Below are positions 1-10,175 of a stretch of 64,000 bases of DNA, piece after piece. This stretch comes from an uncultured Prochlorococcus sp. (lineage in GTDB: Bacteria > Cyanobacteriota > Cyanobacteriia > PCC-6307 > Cyanobiaceae): positions 1-64,000 of the forward strand of contig NZ_CACOFR010000002.1 in assembly GCF_902626525.1 (NCBI RefSeq), in the 5' to 3' direction. Within the stretch, counting starts at the first letter, position 1. The number at the start of each line of letters is the position of its first letter. The notes under the pieces are model-generated. The model saw only the letters and a list, made by a program, of their open reading frames with translations, was not told the DNA's origin and did not search any database. The position numbers and the translations under genes were made by a program.

Positions 1-362
1 AAAATATCATCTTTAATATTTTTGTTATTTTCAGAAGTTGAAATTATAAGTTCATTATCATAAATATCTTCTAATTTATTTTTACCTAGATCTATACCTA
101 AGTAATCTAATATAGAATTTTTTATTAGAACAAAATTATCTAGATTTTTTGGATTTTTATCGTTTTCAATATTATTAATAATATGATCACTTTCTAAATT
201 TGAAATAAATAATAATTTATTATTTTTTGGTAAATATTTTAATATATTTAGCTGCTCAATATTTTTACTTTGTTCCTCATTTTTATTGGAAGAAATTATT
301 TTAAAACCAAAAAAAAGTAATAAAGATAATAATAGTACTATTGCTATTACTTTAAGTTTCAT
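1..362 (-). CDS. Membrane-anchored conserved protein, N-terminal part (possibly DUF3352-like); cut by window edge
   Basis: An open frame starts with ATG at 362 on the minus strand and runs without a stop to base 1, so about 120 N-terminal residues are visible. Residues 4-23 form one hydrophobic segment after a short basic start, which suggests a signal anchor or an uncleaved signal peptide. The segment after it contains LPKNNKLLFISNL, which resembles the opening strand of DUF3352 proteins found in cyanobacteria, but this is a weak impression. The rest is rich in Asn and Lys, as expected at this base composition. It is divergent from the rhodanese gene. Function unknown; the C-terminus lies outside the window. 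Confidence 0.6.
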   Translation of the reverse strand, partial: MKLKVIAIVLLLSLLLFFGFKIISSNKNEEQSKNIEQLNILKYLPKNNKLLFISNLESDHIINNIENDKNPKNLDNFVLIKNSILDYLGIDLGKNKLEDIYDNELIISTSENNKNIKDDI

Positions 363-451
363 TCTAAATGTTTATTTTTATTTTTAACAATAAATTTACT
401 CCTGCAACTTAATTTATTAAATTGTAAATAACACATAATTTAAACTAAGAA

Positions 452-802
452 TTGGAAAATTATCCAAAATCTATAAATGCTTCTAGTCTCAATGATTGGT
501 ATAATTCTGAGAAAGAAGATCCAGTCTTGATTGATGTAAGAGAACATTCAGAGCTGGAAATAGCTTGTTTTCCAAAAGAATTTTTACATATACCAATTAG
601 TAAAGTCACTTCTACATACGTTGAAGAATTATTTGCGGGTTTATTTGAAAGAGAAATCGTTGTTGCCTGTCATGCAGGAATAAGAAGTTATAACTTTTGT
701 CAATGGTCCCTAGATAATAATATTGTGAGCGAAATATGGAATTTGGAGGAGGGTATTGATGGATGGAGTAGATATATTGACCCATCAATTCCTAGATATT
801 GA
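452..802 (+). CDS. Rhodanese-like sulfurtransferase domain protein
   Basis: This 116-residue protein is a single rhodanese domain. It has the early LIDVREHSE motif (about residues 26-34) and an active-site loop CHAGIRS with the catalytic cysteine at residue 73. Single-domain rhodaneses carry sulfane sulfur as a cysteine persulfide; the acceptor here cannot be read from the sequence. The start is TTG at 452, the only good in-frame start before the domain. The stop at 800-802 directly abuts the stop of convergent trpB, so there is no space for a separate terminator. Domain assignment is firm; physiological role unknown. Confidence 0.88.
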   Translation: MENYPKSINASSLNDWYNSEKEDPVLIDVREHSELEIACFPKEFLHIPISKVTSTYVEELFAGLFEREIVVACHAGIRSYNFCQWSLDNNIVSEIWNLEEGIDGWSRYIDPSIPRY

Positions 803-2047
803 TTAAATATCTAATGAAGATGCAACAGTATTAACATCTTTGTCACCTCTTCCAGAGCAATTGATAACTATTTGAGTATCTTTTTCAAGAGTAGGGCATA
901 ATTTATCTAACCAAGCAAAAGCATGGGAAGTTTCAAGAGCAGGTATGATTCCTTCGAGTTCACTAACTAGTCTTAAAGCATCTAAAGCCTCTTGATCAGT
1001 GACTGATCCATATTCCGCTCTGCCTATATCTTTTAAATGGCTATGCTCAGGACCTACCCCAGGGTAATCTAGACCTGCACTTATAGAGTGTGCTTCTTGT
1101 ACTTGACCTTCATCATCTTGTAAAAGAAGGCTCATTGAGCCATGCAAAATCCCCACTGATCCTTTGGTAATAGTTGCAGCATGTTTGTCAGTATCAACTC
1201 CACTTCCTGCAGCTTCAACCCCAATTAGACGTACAGATTTTTCTTTAACAAAAGGATGGAAAAGGCCCATTGCATTAGATCCTCCACCTACGCAAGCAAG
1301 TAAAATATCAGGCAAAGATCCAAACGATTCCAGACATTGTTTTTTAGTCTCCTTTCCAATAACTGCATGAAAATCCCTCACAATCTTTGGGAAAGGGTGA
1401 GGACCAGCAACAGATCCTAAAATGTAGTGGGTCGTTTCGACATTAGAAACCCAATCTCTAATAGCTTCACTAGTGGCATCTTTAAGTGTTGCAGATCCAG
1501 AATTTACAACTTTAACTTCAGCTCCAAGCAATTTCATTCTAAAGACGTTAAGTGATTGCCTTTTTATGTCTTCAGCGCCCATATAAATAATGCATTTCAA
1601 GCCAAATCTTGCACAAACAGTAGCAGTAGCAACTCCATGTTGACCTGCTCCAGTTTCTGCAATAATCCTTTTTTTACCCATTCTTATTGCTAATAAAGCT
1701 TGTCCAAGGGCATTATTAATTTTGTGAGCACCAGTATGATTTAAATCTTCTCTTTTAAGCCAAATTCTTGTAGTTGCTTTTTTAGTTTTGTAATGTTCAG
1801 TAAGTCTTTTGGCTTCATAAAGTGGTGTTTCTCTTCCTACATAAGTTTTAAGTAGATGATTTAATTCTTTTACGAAAAATTTATCTTTCCATGCATTTGC
1901 TGCCGCTGTTTCAAGCTCAAAAAGAGCAGGCATTAGTGTTTCAGGAACATATTGACCACCATATTTCCCAAATCTTCCCTCTTTGGAGGGTTGATTTAAA
2001 TCGTCTTTTTTATAATTTTGATTTTGGCGAAAAAATGTACTTACCAA
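803..2047 (-). CDS. trpB: Tryptophan synthase beta chain
   Basis: TrpB condenses indole with L-serine to give tryptophan, using PLP, in an alpha2-beta2 complex with TrpA. The 414-residue length is normal for the TrpB1 type. The motif [18 protein letters not shown] carries the Schiff-base lysine (K109), and the [10 protein letters not shown] loop (about 253-262) binds the PLP phosphate. [16 protein letters not shown] near the N-terminus is the usual TrpB opening. trpA is not in this window, so the pathway genes are dispersed; trpG lies 15 kb away. The gene is convergent with the rhodanese gene, stop to stop. Confidence 0.97.
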   Translation of the reverse strand: MVSTFFRQNQNYKKDDLNQPSKEGRFGKYGGQYVPETLMPALFELETAAANAWKDKFFVKELNHLLKTYVGRETPLYEAKRLTEHYKTKKATTRIWLKREDLNHTGAHKINNALGQALLAIRMGKKRIIAETGAGQHGVATATVCARFGLKCIIYMGAEDIKRQSLNVFRMKLLGAEVKVVNSGSATLKDATSEAIRDWVSNVETTHYILGSVAGPHPFPKIVRDFHAVIGKETKKQCLESFGSLPDILLACVGGGSNAMGLFHPFVKEKSVRLIGVEAAGSGVDTDKHAATITKGSVGILHGSMSLLLQDDEGQVQEAHSISAGLDYPGVGPEHSHLKDIGRAEYGSVTDQEALDALRLVSELEGIIPALETSHAFAWLDKLCPTLEKDTQIVINCSGRGDKDVNTVASSLDI

Positions 2048-2094
2048 TTTTCTATAGAATAAGTATTAACTAACTATAGTTTATATTAAAAATA

Positions 2095-2406
2095 ATGGGA
2101 AAAAAGAATTGGATCGAATTCGATAATCAAGAAAATGAATCTAAAGAACCAGCTAAATTAGATAATTGTACTAAAAGATCCAAGGTGCAAATTTTAAAAC
2201 AAAAAAAAGGTAAAAAGGGTAAGACAATCACATTAATTAAAGGTTTAGGTATCGTGGATGAAATCCTACTAAAAGAATTAATCAAAAAAATTAAAGTTTT
2301 TTGTGGGACTGGGGGAACATTAATTGACGGTAATATTCAGTTACAGGGTGATATGGTATCCAAATCAATTGAGTTTCTTCGTAAAGAGGGATTTCATAAT
2401 TTATGA
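2095..2406 (+). CDS. SUI1/eIF1-like (YciH-type) translation factor
   Basis: The 103-residue protein has a lysine-rich N-terminal half followed by the SUI1 fold signature: KKGKKGKTITLIKGLG, then a short helix, then KVFCGTGGTLIDGNIQLQGD. This matches the bacterial eIF1/YciH family, which resembles the eukaryotic start-codon selection factor eIF1. The bacterial role is poorly defined. It is divergent from trpB and is followed 27 nt later by cysC on the same strand, so the two may be co-transcribed. Confidence 0.88.
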   Translation: MGKKNWIEFDNQENESKEPAKLDNCTKRSKVQILKQKKGKKGKTITLIKGLGIVDEILLKELIKKIKVFCGTGGTLIDGNIQLQGDMVSKSIEFLRKEGFHNL

Positions 2407-2433
2407 AGCAAAGGTTAGGATGGGATTTAAATT

Positions 2434-3072
2434 TTGATATTGCAAACAATGAAGGAACTAGATCAAACAAATGCAACCAATATTAAGTGGCACAATTTAA
2501 CTATTGATAGAAATAAGTTAGAGAAAATGAGAGGTCATAAAGGAATGGTTATTTGGTTTACAGGTTTATCAGGCTCAGGTAAAAGTACTTTGGCCAACGC
2601 TTTAAATGAAGTTTTACATTTGGATGGTTTTTCAACTTATGTGTTGGATGGAGATAATATAAGACACGGTTTATGCAAGGATCTTGGTTTTTCGGATGAA
2701 GACAGAGAAGAAAATATAAGAAGAATTGGGGAAGTTGCGAATTTATTCATGAATGCTGGAATAATAACTATTACAGCATTTGTCTCACCATTTATTAGCG
2801 ATAGAGATAAGGTAAGAAAAATTATTGGTTCTAAGGATTTTATTGAAGTTTATTGTGCTGCAGATATAAACGTTTGCGAAAACAGGGATACTAAAGGTCT
2901 TTATAAGAAAGCTCGTTTGGGTGAAATTAAGGATTTTACAGGGATTTCTAGTCCATATGAAGCTCCTCATGATCCAGAAGTTGTTGTTGATACAGGTTTG
3001 TTAGATTTAAAGGATTCAGTTGAAAAAGTTATTAATTATCTTAAAGAACAAAACTACCTTAAAAAAGGCTAA
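2434..3072 (+). CDS. cysC: Adenylylsulfate (APS) kinase
   Basis: CysC phosphorylates adenosine 5'-phosphosulfate to PAPS in assimilatory sulfate reduction. The P-loop GLSGSGKST lies at residues 44-52. The following LDGDNIRHGL and FVSPFISDRDKVR motifs are typical APS-binding elements. The 212-residue length is normal. Start choice is uncertain: TTG at 2434 is about 9 nt downstream of a purine-rich AGGATGGG, while an in-frame ATG at 2449 has no clear ribosome binding site; both leave the enzyme intact. ATP sulfurylase, the preceding enzyme, is at the far right end of the window. It converges with purE, with only a weak hairpin between them. Confidence 0.96.
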   Translation: MILQTMKELDQTNATNIKWHNLTIDRNKLEKMRGHKGMVIWFTGLSGSGKSTLANALNEVLHLDGFSTYVLDGDNIRHGLCKDLGFSDEDREENIRRIGEVANLFMNAGIITITAFVSPFISDRDKVRKIIGSKDFIEVYCAADINVCENRDTKGLYKKARLGEIKDFTGISSPYEAPHDPEVVVDTGLLDLKDSVEKVINYLKEQNYLKKG

Positions 3073-3087
3073 TAGAAAAATATTAGT

Positions 3088-3624
3088 TTATCGATTTTGA
3101 AGATAATTTTCAGCTCCAATAGTTGACAATCTACTATTTTTAGTTCTTACCTGTGCATGAAGATTTTCTCTAAATTTTTTTAAGTTTTTTTTCATAGATT
3201 GATCAAATAAACTTATTATCTCTATTGCTAATAATCCAGCATTTTGACTTCCATTAATTGCAACTGTTGCAACTGGTATCCCAGTAGGCATTTGGACAAT
3301 TGATAAAAGTGAGTCAATCCCCTTTAGTGCTTTACTCTCTACTGGTACTCCTATCACAGGAATACAAGTTATGGATGCCAACATTCCTGGAAGATGAGCG
3401 GCACCTCCAGCACCGGCTATTATTACTTTTATGTTTTCTGATTCTGCATTTTTTGCATATTCCATCATTTCAATAGGTGTTCGATGGGCAGAAAGAATAC
3501 AAACCTCTGTTTTTATTCCAAATTCTCTTAAAATATCTATAGCAGGCTTCAACGTTTTTAGATCTGAATCACTACCCATTACGACGGCGATTTTATAAAT
3601 ATTTTTAGAATTCAATTCTGACAA
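3088..3624 (-). CDS. purE: N5-carboxyaminoimidazole ribonucleotide mutase (PurE class I)
   Basis: PurE moves the carboxyl group of N5-CAIR to C4 of the imidazole in de novo purine synthesis. Characteristic motifs are MGSDSD (residues 16-21), LSAHRTP (44-50) with the catalytic histidine, and AGAGGAAHLPGM. The 178-residue length is normal with a slightly long tail. The start appears to be TTG at 3624. No purK is adjacent. It is divergent from chlM with an 86-nt gap that must hold both promoters. Confidence 0.96.
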   Translation of the reverse strand: MSELNSKNIYKIAVVMGSDSDLKTLKPAIDILREFGIKTEVCILSAHRTPIEMMEYAKNAESENIKVIIAGAGGAAHLPGMLASITCIPVIGVPVESKALKGIDSLLSIVQMPTGIPVATVAINGSQNAGLLAIEIISLFDQSMKKNLKKFRENLHAQVRTKNSRLSTIGAENYLQNR

Positions 3625-3645
3625 AATAACAAATCAATTCTTTAC

Positions 3646-3651
3646 TATAAT
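3646..3651 (+). promoter_or_regulatory. Candidate -10 box for chlM
   Basis: A perfect TATAAT lies in the purE-chlM divergent gap, 60 nt before the chlM start, which would give a leader of roughly 50 nt. There is no good -35 box at normal spacing (the nearest, CTGACA, is 22 nt upstream). In DNA this AT-rich the match alone is weak evidence. Confidence 0.3.
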
Positions 3652-3710
3652 GGCTTGCAATTAATTTATCGCCAATTAGTTATCATAAAAAGAATAAATT
3701 TTAAAAAAAA

Positions 3711-4412
3711 ATGTCATCAAATAAGATTATCGAAAAAAGTGAAGTTAAAGAGTATTTTAATGGAACTGGCTTTGAGAGATGGAACAAAATTTATAGTAAA
3801 TCAGATGAGATTAATTCAGTTCAGAAAAATATTAGGAAAGGACATCAAAAGACTGTAGATGATGTGGTTTCATACATAAAAAATTATCCTCAATTAACAA
3901 AAAAAAGTTATTGTGATGCAGGATGTGGTGTTGGAAGTCTGTCAATACCTTTACTAAAACTTGGCATAAAAGAATTACAAGTAAGCGATATTTCTTTTGA
4001 AATGATTAAAGAAACAAAGAAACGTATAAATGAATTGGGCTTGAACCAAGGTAAAATCAAATATGAAGTCTGTGATCTGGAGCAACTAAAAGGATTATTT
4101 GATGTTGTAGTTTGTTTGGATGTATTTATTCATTATCCTCAACCAGTTGCAGAAGAAATGGTTCAACATCTATGCGATTTAAGCAAAGAAAAACTAATTG
4201 TTAGCTTTGCTCCTTATACTCCAGTTCTTGCTGTTCTGAAAAATATAGGTAAATTGTTCCCTGGGCCCAGTAAAACTACAAGAGCTTATACATTAAAAGA
4301 AAACGGAATTATTAACGCTGCTAAAGAAAGAGGATTTAATGTGGTTAAAACGAAATTAAATCAAGCTCCTTTTTATTTTTCAAAACTAATTGAATTTGAA
4401 AAAATTAAATAA
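3711..4412 (+). CDS. chlM: Magnesium-protoporphyrin IX methyltransferase
   Basis: ChlM uses S-adenosylmethionine to methylate the ring C propionate of Mg-protoporphyrin IX, an early committed step of chlorophyll synthesis. The 233-residue protein has a class I methyltransferase fold with the SAM loop DAGCGVGSLSIPL (about 69-81). It also has LDVFIHYPQP and the C-terminal stretch GPSKTTRAYTLKE that is characteristic of ChlM/BchM. ATG at 3711 follows a run of A residues with no clear Shine-Dalgarno. The stop falls 1 nt from the convergent response regulator gene. Confidence 0.95.
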   Translation: MSSNKIIEKSEVKEYFNGTGFERWNKIYSKSDEINSVQKNIRKGHQKTVDDVVSYIKNYPQLTKKSYCDAGCGVGSLSIPLLKLGIKELQVSDISFEMIKETKKRINELGLNQGKIKYEVCDLEQLKGLFDVVVCLDVFIHYPQPVAEEMVQHLCDLSKEKLIVSFAPYTPVLAVLKNIGKLFPGPSKTTRAYTLKENGIINAAKERGFNVVKTKLNQAPFYFSKLIEFEKIK

Positions 4413-4413
4413 T

Positions 4414-5142
4414 TTATTTTACTAAATGATTTTCAAGTGCATAACGCACTAATTCAGTTCGGCTAGATGTACCTGTCTTAATAAAAAGTCTACTTACATA
4501 CTTCTCAACATTTCTAATAGATGTTTCAAGCTTTCTTGCAATTTCCTTATTCATAAGCCCCTCTGCCACTAGTTGAAGTACACTGGCCTCTCTTGGAGTA
4601 AAACTAGGAAGATTTATTTTATTTTCTGAATTAGCAGGATTTTGGTCTGTAAGCATAGATTTTATTTCAGTAATTTGCTTCGCCATTTTGCTCACATCAA
4701 TATCTGCGAAACGTGCTGCTTCTTTTAGTAAACGTTCTTGTCGATTGATCACATTTTTAACTCTTGCAGTTAATTCATCGGGGTCGAAAGGTTTGGAAAT
4801 ATAATCATCAACTCCTGCAAGATAACCTTCTGTTCTGTCTAGCGTCATTCCTTTTGCAGTTAGAAAAATAACTGGAGTTCCTCCTAATTTTTCATCCTCT
4901 CTAATTTTTTCTAATAAAGCATAACCGTTAGCTCGGGGCATCATAATATCGCTAATTATCAAATCAGGAAAAATTGTTTGAGCTTTTTCCCAACCATCCT
5001 CTCCATCAACTGCAGTAAATATTTCAAAGCCTTCATCCTCTAGAAATGTTTTAACAGCTGTTCTTAAACCAGGTTCATCATCAACTAATAAAATTCTTGA
5101 TTTTCTTACTGGTTCATTATTTATTTGATTAATTTCATTCAT
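4414..5142 (-). CDS. LuxR/NarL-family response regulator (Ycf29-like)
   Basis: The 242-residue protein has a CheY-type receiver (about 14-125) with acidic pocket D21-D22, phosphoacceptor D65 (ISDIMMP), T95 and K117 (SKPFD). A linker leads to a LuxR-type helix-turn-helix (about 178-240: FTPREASVLQLVAEGLMNKEIA). This architecture matches the NarL/FixJ family, and the sequence resembles the Ycf29 regulators of cyanobacteria and red-algal plastids. No histidine kinase gene is adjacent, so it is an orphan here. Few response regulators remain in small Prochlorococcus genomes, which makes its targets interesting; nothing in the sequence identifies them. Confidence 0.88.
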   Translation of the reverse strand: MNEINQINNEPVRKSRILLVDDEPGLRTAVKTFLEDEGFEIFTAVDGEDGWEKAQTIFPDLIISDIMMPRANGYALLEKIREDEKLGGTPVIFLTAKGMTLDRTEGYLAGVDDYISKPFDPDELTARVKNVINRQERLLKEAARFADIDVSKMAKQITEIKSMLTDQNPANSENKINLPSFTPREASVLQLVAEGLMNKEIARKLETSIRNVEKYVSRLFIKTGTSSRTELVRYALENHLVK

Positions 5143-5201
5143 TTTTTAAATTTTTGAATTTGATTTTCTAGTAATTATGAGAATTTTATATACTAAATAC
5201 T

Positions 5202-6347
5202 ATGCTATCAACTCCTATACTACTAGACTATCAATCTTCAACTCCTTGCTCTAAAGATGTTGTTGATTCTATGAAACCTTTTTGGAGTGAGATATTTTCT
5301 AATCCTTCAAGCAAATCTAATTTGGCGGGTATCAACGCAAGCGCTATATTGGAAGCCTCAAGAGAAAAAATAGAACAAAATTTATTTATTAATAATAAAA
5401 AGGTTATTTTTACCAGTGGGGCAACAGAATCCAATAATTTAGCTTTATTAGGTTTTGCAAGAAATTACCACAAAAAAACAGGCAAATATGGACACATTAT
5501 TACCTTGAAAACCGAGCATAAAGCTGTATTGGAGCCCTTAAACCAACTAAAAAAAGAAGGATTTATGGTTACAGAAATTACTCCGGAAAAAGATGGCATA
5601 ATTTCAGAAGAACAGTTCAAAAAGAATATTAAAGAAGATACATTTATGGTTAGTGTCATGATGGCAAATAATGAAATAGGAGTTATTCAGCCAATAGAGA
5701 ATATTTCAAAGATATGTAAATTGAGAGGTATAACCTTTCACTCTGATTTTGCACAATGTTTAGGTTATGTCGAGTTAGATAATCTTCTATTAGATGTAAA
5801 CATGATAACAATGAGTTCTCATAAAATTTATGGTCCTAAGGGAATAGGACTTCTTTTGATTGATCAAAATATTACTCTTGAGCCTCTAATTGTTGGCGGA
5901 GGGCAGGAATATGGTCTCAGATCTGGTACCTTACCTCTTCCTCTAGTAGTTGGCTTTGCTAAAGCAATAGAGATGGCAGTTTTTAATCAAAAAAATAACG
6001 CTGAGAAATTACTTTTATATAGAAACAACCTTTTAAAGGGTTTGTTGGAAAATAATTCTGGTTTATTAATTAATGGCTCGATTAAACAAAGATTGCCACA
6101 AAATTTAAATCTGACTGTCTTGGATTTAAACGGAGCAAAGTTTCATAAACTTTTAAAATCTAAAATAATTTGTTCAAGTGGATCGGCATGCAGTAATGGT
6201 GAACCATCTCATGTTTTGCTCGCCTTAGGAAGATCTTTTAAAGAAGCAGAATCTTCAATAAGATTAAGTATTGGATTAAGTACTAATTCAAAAGATATAG
6301 AACAAGCAATTCATATCCTTACAAATATGATCAAATCATTACGTTAG
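5202..6347 (+). CDS. Cysteine desulfurase, NifS/IscS type
   Basis: This class V PLP enzyme removes sulfur from cysteine to give alanine and an enzyme persulfide for Fe-S clusters and thiolated cofactors. K208 in MSSHKIYGPKG forms the Schiff base, and C330 in SSGSACSNGEPSH is the persulfide cysteine on the mobile loop. HSDFAQ is the cofactor-binding aspartate region. The 381-residue length is usual for IscS/NifS and shorter than SufS. A TATACT box ends only 7 nt before the ATG, so the transcript may have almost no leader. No iscU or suf genes are adjacent. Confidence 0.93.
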   Translation: MLSTPILLDYQSSTPCSKDVVDSMKPFWSEIFSNPSSKSNLAGINASAILEASREKIEQNLFINNKKVIFTSGATESNNLALLGFARNYHKKTGKYGHIITLKTEHKAVLEPLNQLKKEGFMVTEITPEKDGIISEEQFKKNIKEDTFMVSVMMANNEIGVIQPIENISKICKLRGITFHSDFAQCLGYVELDNLLLDVNMITMSSHKIYGPKGIGLLLIDQNITLEPLIVGGGQEYGLRSGTLPLPLVVGFAKAIEMAVFNQKNNAEKLLLYRNNLLKGLLENNSGLLINGSIKQRLPQNLNLTVLDLNGAKFHKLLKSKIICSSGSACSNGEPSHVLLALGRSFKEAESSIRLSIGLSTNSKDIEQAIHILTNMIKSLR

Positions 6348-6378
6348 AAATTATTTGATCTTTAAAAGTATTGTTTCC

Positions 6379-7281
6379 TTAAATTAATTGAGCAATTCTT
6401 AATTTCCCACTTCTAGCCCTTCTATTTAGTTCGACTTCTTGTTCGGAAGGAGTTATTGGCTTTTTTGTAAGGTTTTTTAGTCTTTGATCATTCTTAAAAG
6501 AACTTTTAACTAACCTATCCTCTAGGGAATGAAAACTAATAATAGAAATAATTCCGCCGGGCAGAAGCCATTCAGGGACAACTTGCAAAAATTTTTCTAA
6601 TACTTCAATTTCTTTATTAACTGCAATTCTTAGTGCTTGAAATGTTCTTGTTGCTGGGTGTATTTTTTTATATCTGTGTTTAGGTGGGAAGCAGCCGGCA
6701 ATAGAATAAGCTAACTCTTTTGTCCCAGAATATTTCCCATTTTCCTTTAAATCCATTTTTATTTTCCTAGCAATCTTTCTTGATAATCTTTCATCTCCAT
6801 ATTTAAAAATTAGGTTAGCTAGATCTTTTTCACTTAAATTCTCAATTAGTTTCTCTGCATCAACCTCAAGATGAGGATTCATGCGCATATCAAGTGGACC
6901 ATCTTTTTGGAAACTAAATCCTCTTTTTGGGTCGTCAATTTGGTTACTATTTACTCCAAGATCTGCAATCACAAAAGAAACTTTCTCTTTTGGTAAAAAA
7001 TCCGCAAAATTTGAAGCTCTTATATCAATCCTATTTTTAAATTCATCAAGTTTTTTTGATGCTGATTTTCTTGCGAATGGATCTTGATCAAGTCCAATTA
7101 TATTTAAATCTGAATATTTTCTCAATAAATGATAAGAGTGCCCGCCCCCTCCTAAAGTTGCGTCTATTCCTTTAAGTTGGTTGTTATTTATTAATGGGTA
7201 ATTCTCTAATGAGGCCATAATCTCATCTCTCATAACTGATTTATGATTGAAAAAAGATGAATCAGATAGGTCAGTTCGCAT
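6379..7281 (-). CDS. rsmH: 16S rRNA (cytosine-1402-N4)-methyltransferase RsmH (MraW)
   Basis: RsmH methylates N4 of C1402 in the ribosomal P site of 16S rRNA. The 300-residue protein has the opening FNHKSVMRDEI, the SAM-binding DATLGGGGHSYHLL, the LDQDPFA acidic loop, a DLGVNSNQID motif and the C-terminal ISFHSLEDRLVK signature. In many bacteria it heads the dcw cell-wall cluster; here it is alone and divergent from ndhH with a 38-nt gap. Confidence 0.96.
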   Translation of the reverse strand: MRTDLSDSSFFNHKSVMRDEIMASLENYPLINNNQLKGIDATLGGGGHSYHLLRKYSDLNIIGLDQDPFARKSASKKLDEFKNRIDIRASNFADFLPKEKVSFVIADLGVNSNQIDDPKRGFSFQKDGPLDMRMNPHLEVDAEKLIENLSEKDLANLIFKYGDERLSRKIARKIKMDLKENGKYSGTKELAYSIAGCFPPKHRYKKIHPATRTFQALRIAVNKEIEVLEKFLQVVPEWLLPGGIISIISFHSLEDRLVKSSFKNDQRLKNLTKKPITPSEQEVELNRRARSGKLRIAQLI

Positions 7282-7319
7282 AACTTTCGACTAAGATTTA
7301 TTTAGAAGTTAAATTTCGA

Positions 7320-8507
7320 ATGGCTCAGCTAGAGACTAGAACAGAACCAATGGTGGTCAATTTTGGCCCTCATCATCCCTCAATGCATGGGGTTTTAAGG
7401 TTAGTGGTAACTCTTGATGGCGAGAATGTCATTGATTGTGAGCCTGTAATTGGATATTTACATAGAGGAATGGAAAAAATAGCTGAAAATAGAACAAATG
7501 TAATGTATGTCCCTTATGTAAGCAGAATGGATTATGCAGCAGGAATGTTTTATGAAGCTATTGTAGTAAATGCTCCTGAAAGATTAGCTAATATTCCAGT
7601 TCCTAAAAGAGCGAGTTATATCAGAGTTCTTATGTTGGAACTTAATCGTATTGCTAATCATCTTTTATGGCTTGGTCCCTTTTTGGCAGACGTTGGAGCT
7701 CAAACTCCATTTTTCTATATTTTTAGAGAAAGAGAAATGATTTATGATCTTTGGGAAGCTGCTACTGGACAAAGGCTAATAAATAATAATTTCTTTAGGA
7801 TTGGAGGTGTCGCATGTGATCTCCCATACGGATGGTTAGAAAAATGTTTAGACTTTTGCGATTGGTTCGGTCCTAAAATAGATGAATACGAAAAATTAAT
7901 CACAAATAATCCAATTTTTAGAAAAAGAATTGAAGGTCTCGGAACAATACAAAGAGACCAGGCAATAAATTGGTCTTTGTCTGGACCAATGCTTAGAGCT
8001 TCTGGAGTTTCTTGGGATTTAAGGAAAGTCGATAGTTATGAATGTTATGACGATTTTGATTGGCAGATTGCTTCAGAAAAAGAAGGAGATTGTTATGCGA
8101 GATATCGAGTAAGAGTTGAAGAAATGAGACAATCACTAAGCATCATTCGCCAAGCCTGCAAAATGATTCCAGGAGGTCCAACAGAAAATTTAGAAGCTCA
8201 AAGAATGGCAACTGAAGATAAGAAAAGTGAAATATTTGGTATTGACTATCAATATGTAGCTAAGAAGGTTGCTCCAACTTTTAAAATTCCTAATGGAGAA
8301 TTGTATACAAGATTAGAGTCCGGTAAAGGAGAAATAGGTATCTTTATTCAAGGAAATAATGAAGTCACCCCATGGAGATTTAAAATCAGAGCAGCTGATT
8401 TAAATAATCTGCAAATATTACCTCATATACTTAAAGGTGCCAAAATCGCCGATATTATGGCAATCCTTGGCTCAATAGATGTAATTATGGGATCTGTTGA
8501 TAGATAA
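7320..8507 (+). CDS. ndhH: NAD(P)H-quinone oxidoreductase (NDH-1) subunit H
   Basis: NdhH is the 49-kDa-type subunit of cyanobacterial NDH-1. It lies in the membrane-peripheral arm and helps form the plastoquinone site for cyclic electron flow and CO2 uptake. The 395-residue protein opens with [18 protein letters not shown] and has [12 protein letters not shown], both diagnostic. It ends with [14 protein letters not shown], the normal C-terminus. It is followed 9 nt later by the DHNA-CoA thioesterase gene on the same strand, so the two may be co-transcribed. Confidence 0.98.
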   Translation: MAQLETRTEPMVVNFGPHHPSMHGVLRLVVTLDGENVIDCEPVIGYLHRGMEKIAENRTNVMYVPYVSRMDYAAGMFYEAIVVNAPERLANIPVPKRASYIRVLMLELNRIANHLLWLGPFLADVGAQTPFFYIFREREMIYDLWEAATGQRLINNNFFRIGGVACDLPYGWLEKCLDFCDWFGPKIDEYEKLITNNPIFRKRIEGLGTIQRDQAINWSLSGPMLRASGVSWDLRKVDSYECYDDFDWQIASEKEGDCYARYRVRVEEMRQSLSIIRQACKMIPGGPTENLEAQRMATEDKKSEIFGIDYQYVAKKVAPTFKIPNGELYTRLESGKGEIGIFIQGNNEVTPWRFKIRAADLNNLQILPHILKGAKIADIMAILGSIDVIMGSVDR

Positions 8508-8516
8508 GTTCTTTAA

Positions 8517-8969
<453 letters not shown>

Positions 8970-10175
8970 TTATTTTTTTTTAAATTTATAGTTTACTTTT
9001 TCTTTACTGGTATTTTTGTTTTTAACAATCCACTTTTCAGGTTTTTCATGTTTAGGCCAACTTTGAGAAAATTTTTTTAATAAATTTAATGCATTTTCAA
9101 TATTTTTATGATTTGTGAGTTCTCTAAATTCAACAATTATTTTAATTTTATTTCCCCATAATTTGTCGGATACTTTTGAAATATTAAATTTATTAATTGG
9201 GATATTTTCTTTCATAATAAAATCATTTAATCGAGATTTAATTACTTCTGGAAAAACGATTTCTCCTCCTGAATTAAAAGCGTTATCACGTCTTCCAAGA
9301 AATTTTAAATATAAAGAATTATTGATTTGATTAATTTCACCTAAATCTCCGGTTTCCCACCACCCATTTTTATGTTTGAAACTTTCAGTTTTTGAAGAGT
9401 CTATTATTTCGATTCCAATTCTGGCTGATTTTATCTCGATTAATCCTTGTGCGTTAATTCTTATTTTTGTATCAGGTAATATTTCTCCAACATTTTTAAA
9501 ACCCATTAAGAATTCTTTTGGTTTTAAACTCGTAACCATTGCTGCGGTTTCAGTTGAGCCGTAACAAGGTGCTAATTTAATTTTTTCTTGTATACATTGT
9601 TCTGAAGTTTCGCTTGAAATTGAAGCTCCACCTACCCAAATCAGATCAAACATTTTAAGCCAACTAATACCATCTTTTTGATCTAAAAGTCTTTGTAATT
9701 GGGTAGGTACTAATGATGTAATCAAGTGTTTTTTATTATTTTTAGATTTAATTGTAAAAAGTAAAAGTTCTCGAGTTTTTTTTATTAAATTCGGAGAAAT
9801 ATTAATACAATCACATCCCCAATTTTGACTTCTAAAAATTGGCATTAATCCACTTATATGGTTTAGGGGTAAAGTATTTAAAATTAAGCAGTTTTGCAAT
9901 TCAAATCCTTGTTCTTTTAGCCATTGACCTGATGTAGCAGCAGATAATTTAAGATTATCTAAATGGTGAAAACATCGTCTAGGTTTTCCGGAACTCCCGC
10001 TACTGTTTAAGATAATTGCTGGCCCATTTTCAGTAATTGAATCTAATACATTTTTATCTTCATATAGTTTGTTTTTTACATAAATAATTTTATTCTCGCT
10101 AATTTTTTCAATAATTTTATCTACAGATTGAGTTTCATTATTTTCAACTTCAATAGTATGAATTTTATTTTTCAT
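8970..10175 (-). CDS. menE: o-Succinylbenzoate-CoA ligase
   Basis: MenE activates o-succinylbenzoate to its CoA ester through an acyl-adenylate. The 401-residue protein belongs to the ANL superfamily, with the P-loop-like SSGSSGKP (58-65), YGSTETAAMVTSL, WWETGDLGE and FLGRRDNAFNSGGE. It is somewhat shorter than E. coli MenE. The start ATG overlaps the menC stop by 4 nt, so translation is probably coupled, and the gene order fits transcription menA-menC-menE. The product would feed MenB, which is not in this window. Confidence 0.93.
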   Translation of the reverse strand: MKNKIHTIEVENNETQSVDKIIEKISENKIIYVKNKLYEDKNVLDSITENGPAIILNSSGSSGKPRRCFHHLDNLKLSAATSGQWLKEQGFELQNCLILNTLPLNHISGLMPIFRSQNWGCDCINISPNLIKKTRELLLFTIKSKNNKKHLITSLVPTQLQRLLDQKDGISWLKMFDLIWVGGASISSETSEQCIQEKIKLAPCYGSTETAAMVTSLKPKEFLMGFKNVGEILPDTKIRINAQGLIEIKSARIGIEIIDSSKTESFKHKNGWWETGDLGEINQINNSLYLKFLGRRDNAFNSGGEIVFPEVIKSRLNDFIMKENIPINKFNISKVSDKLWGNKIKIIVEFRELTNHKNIENALNLLKKFSQSWPKHEKPEKWIVKNKNTSKEKVNYKFKKK

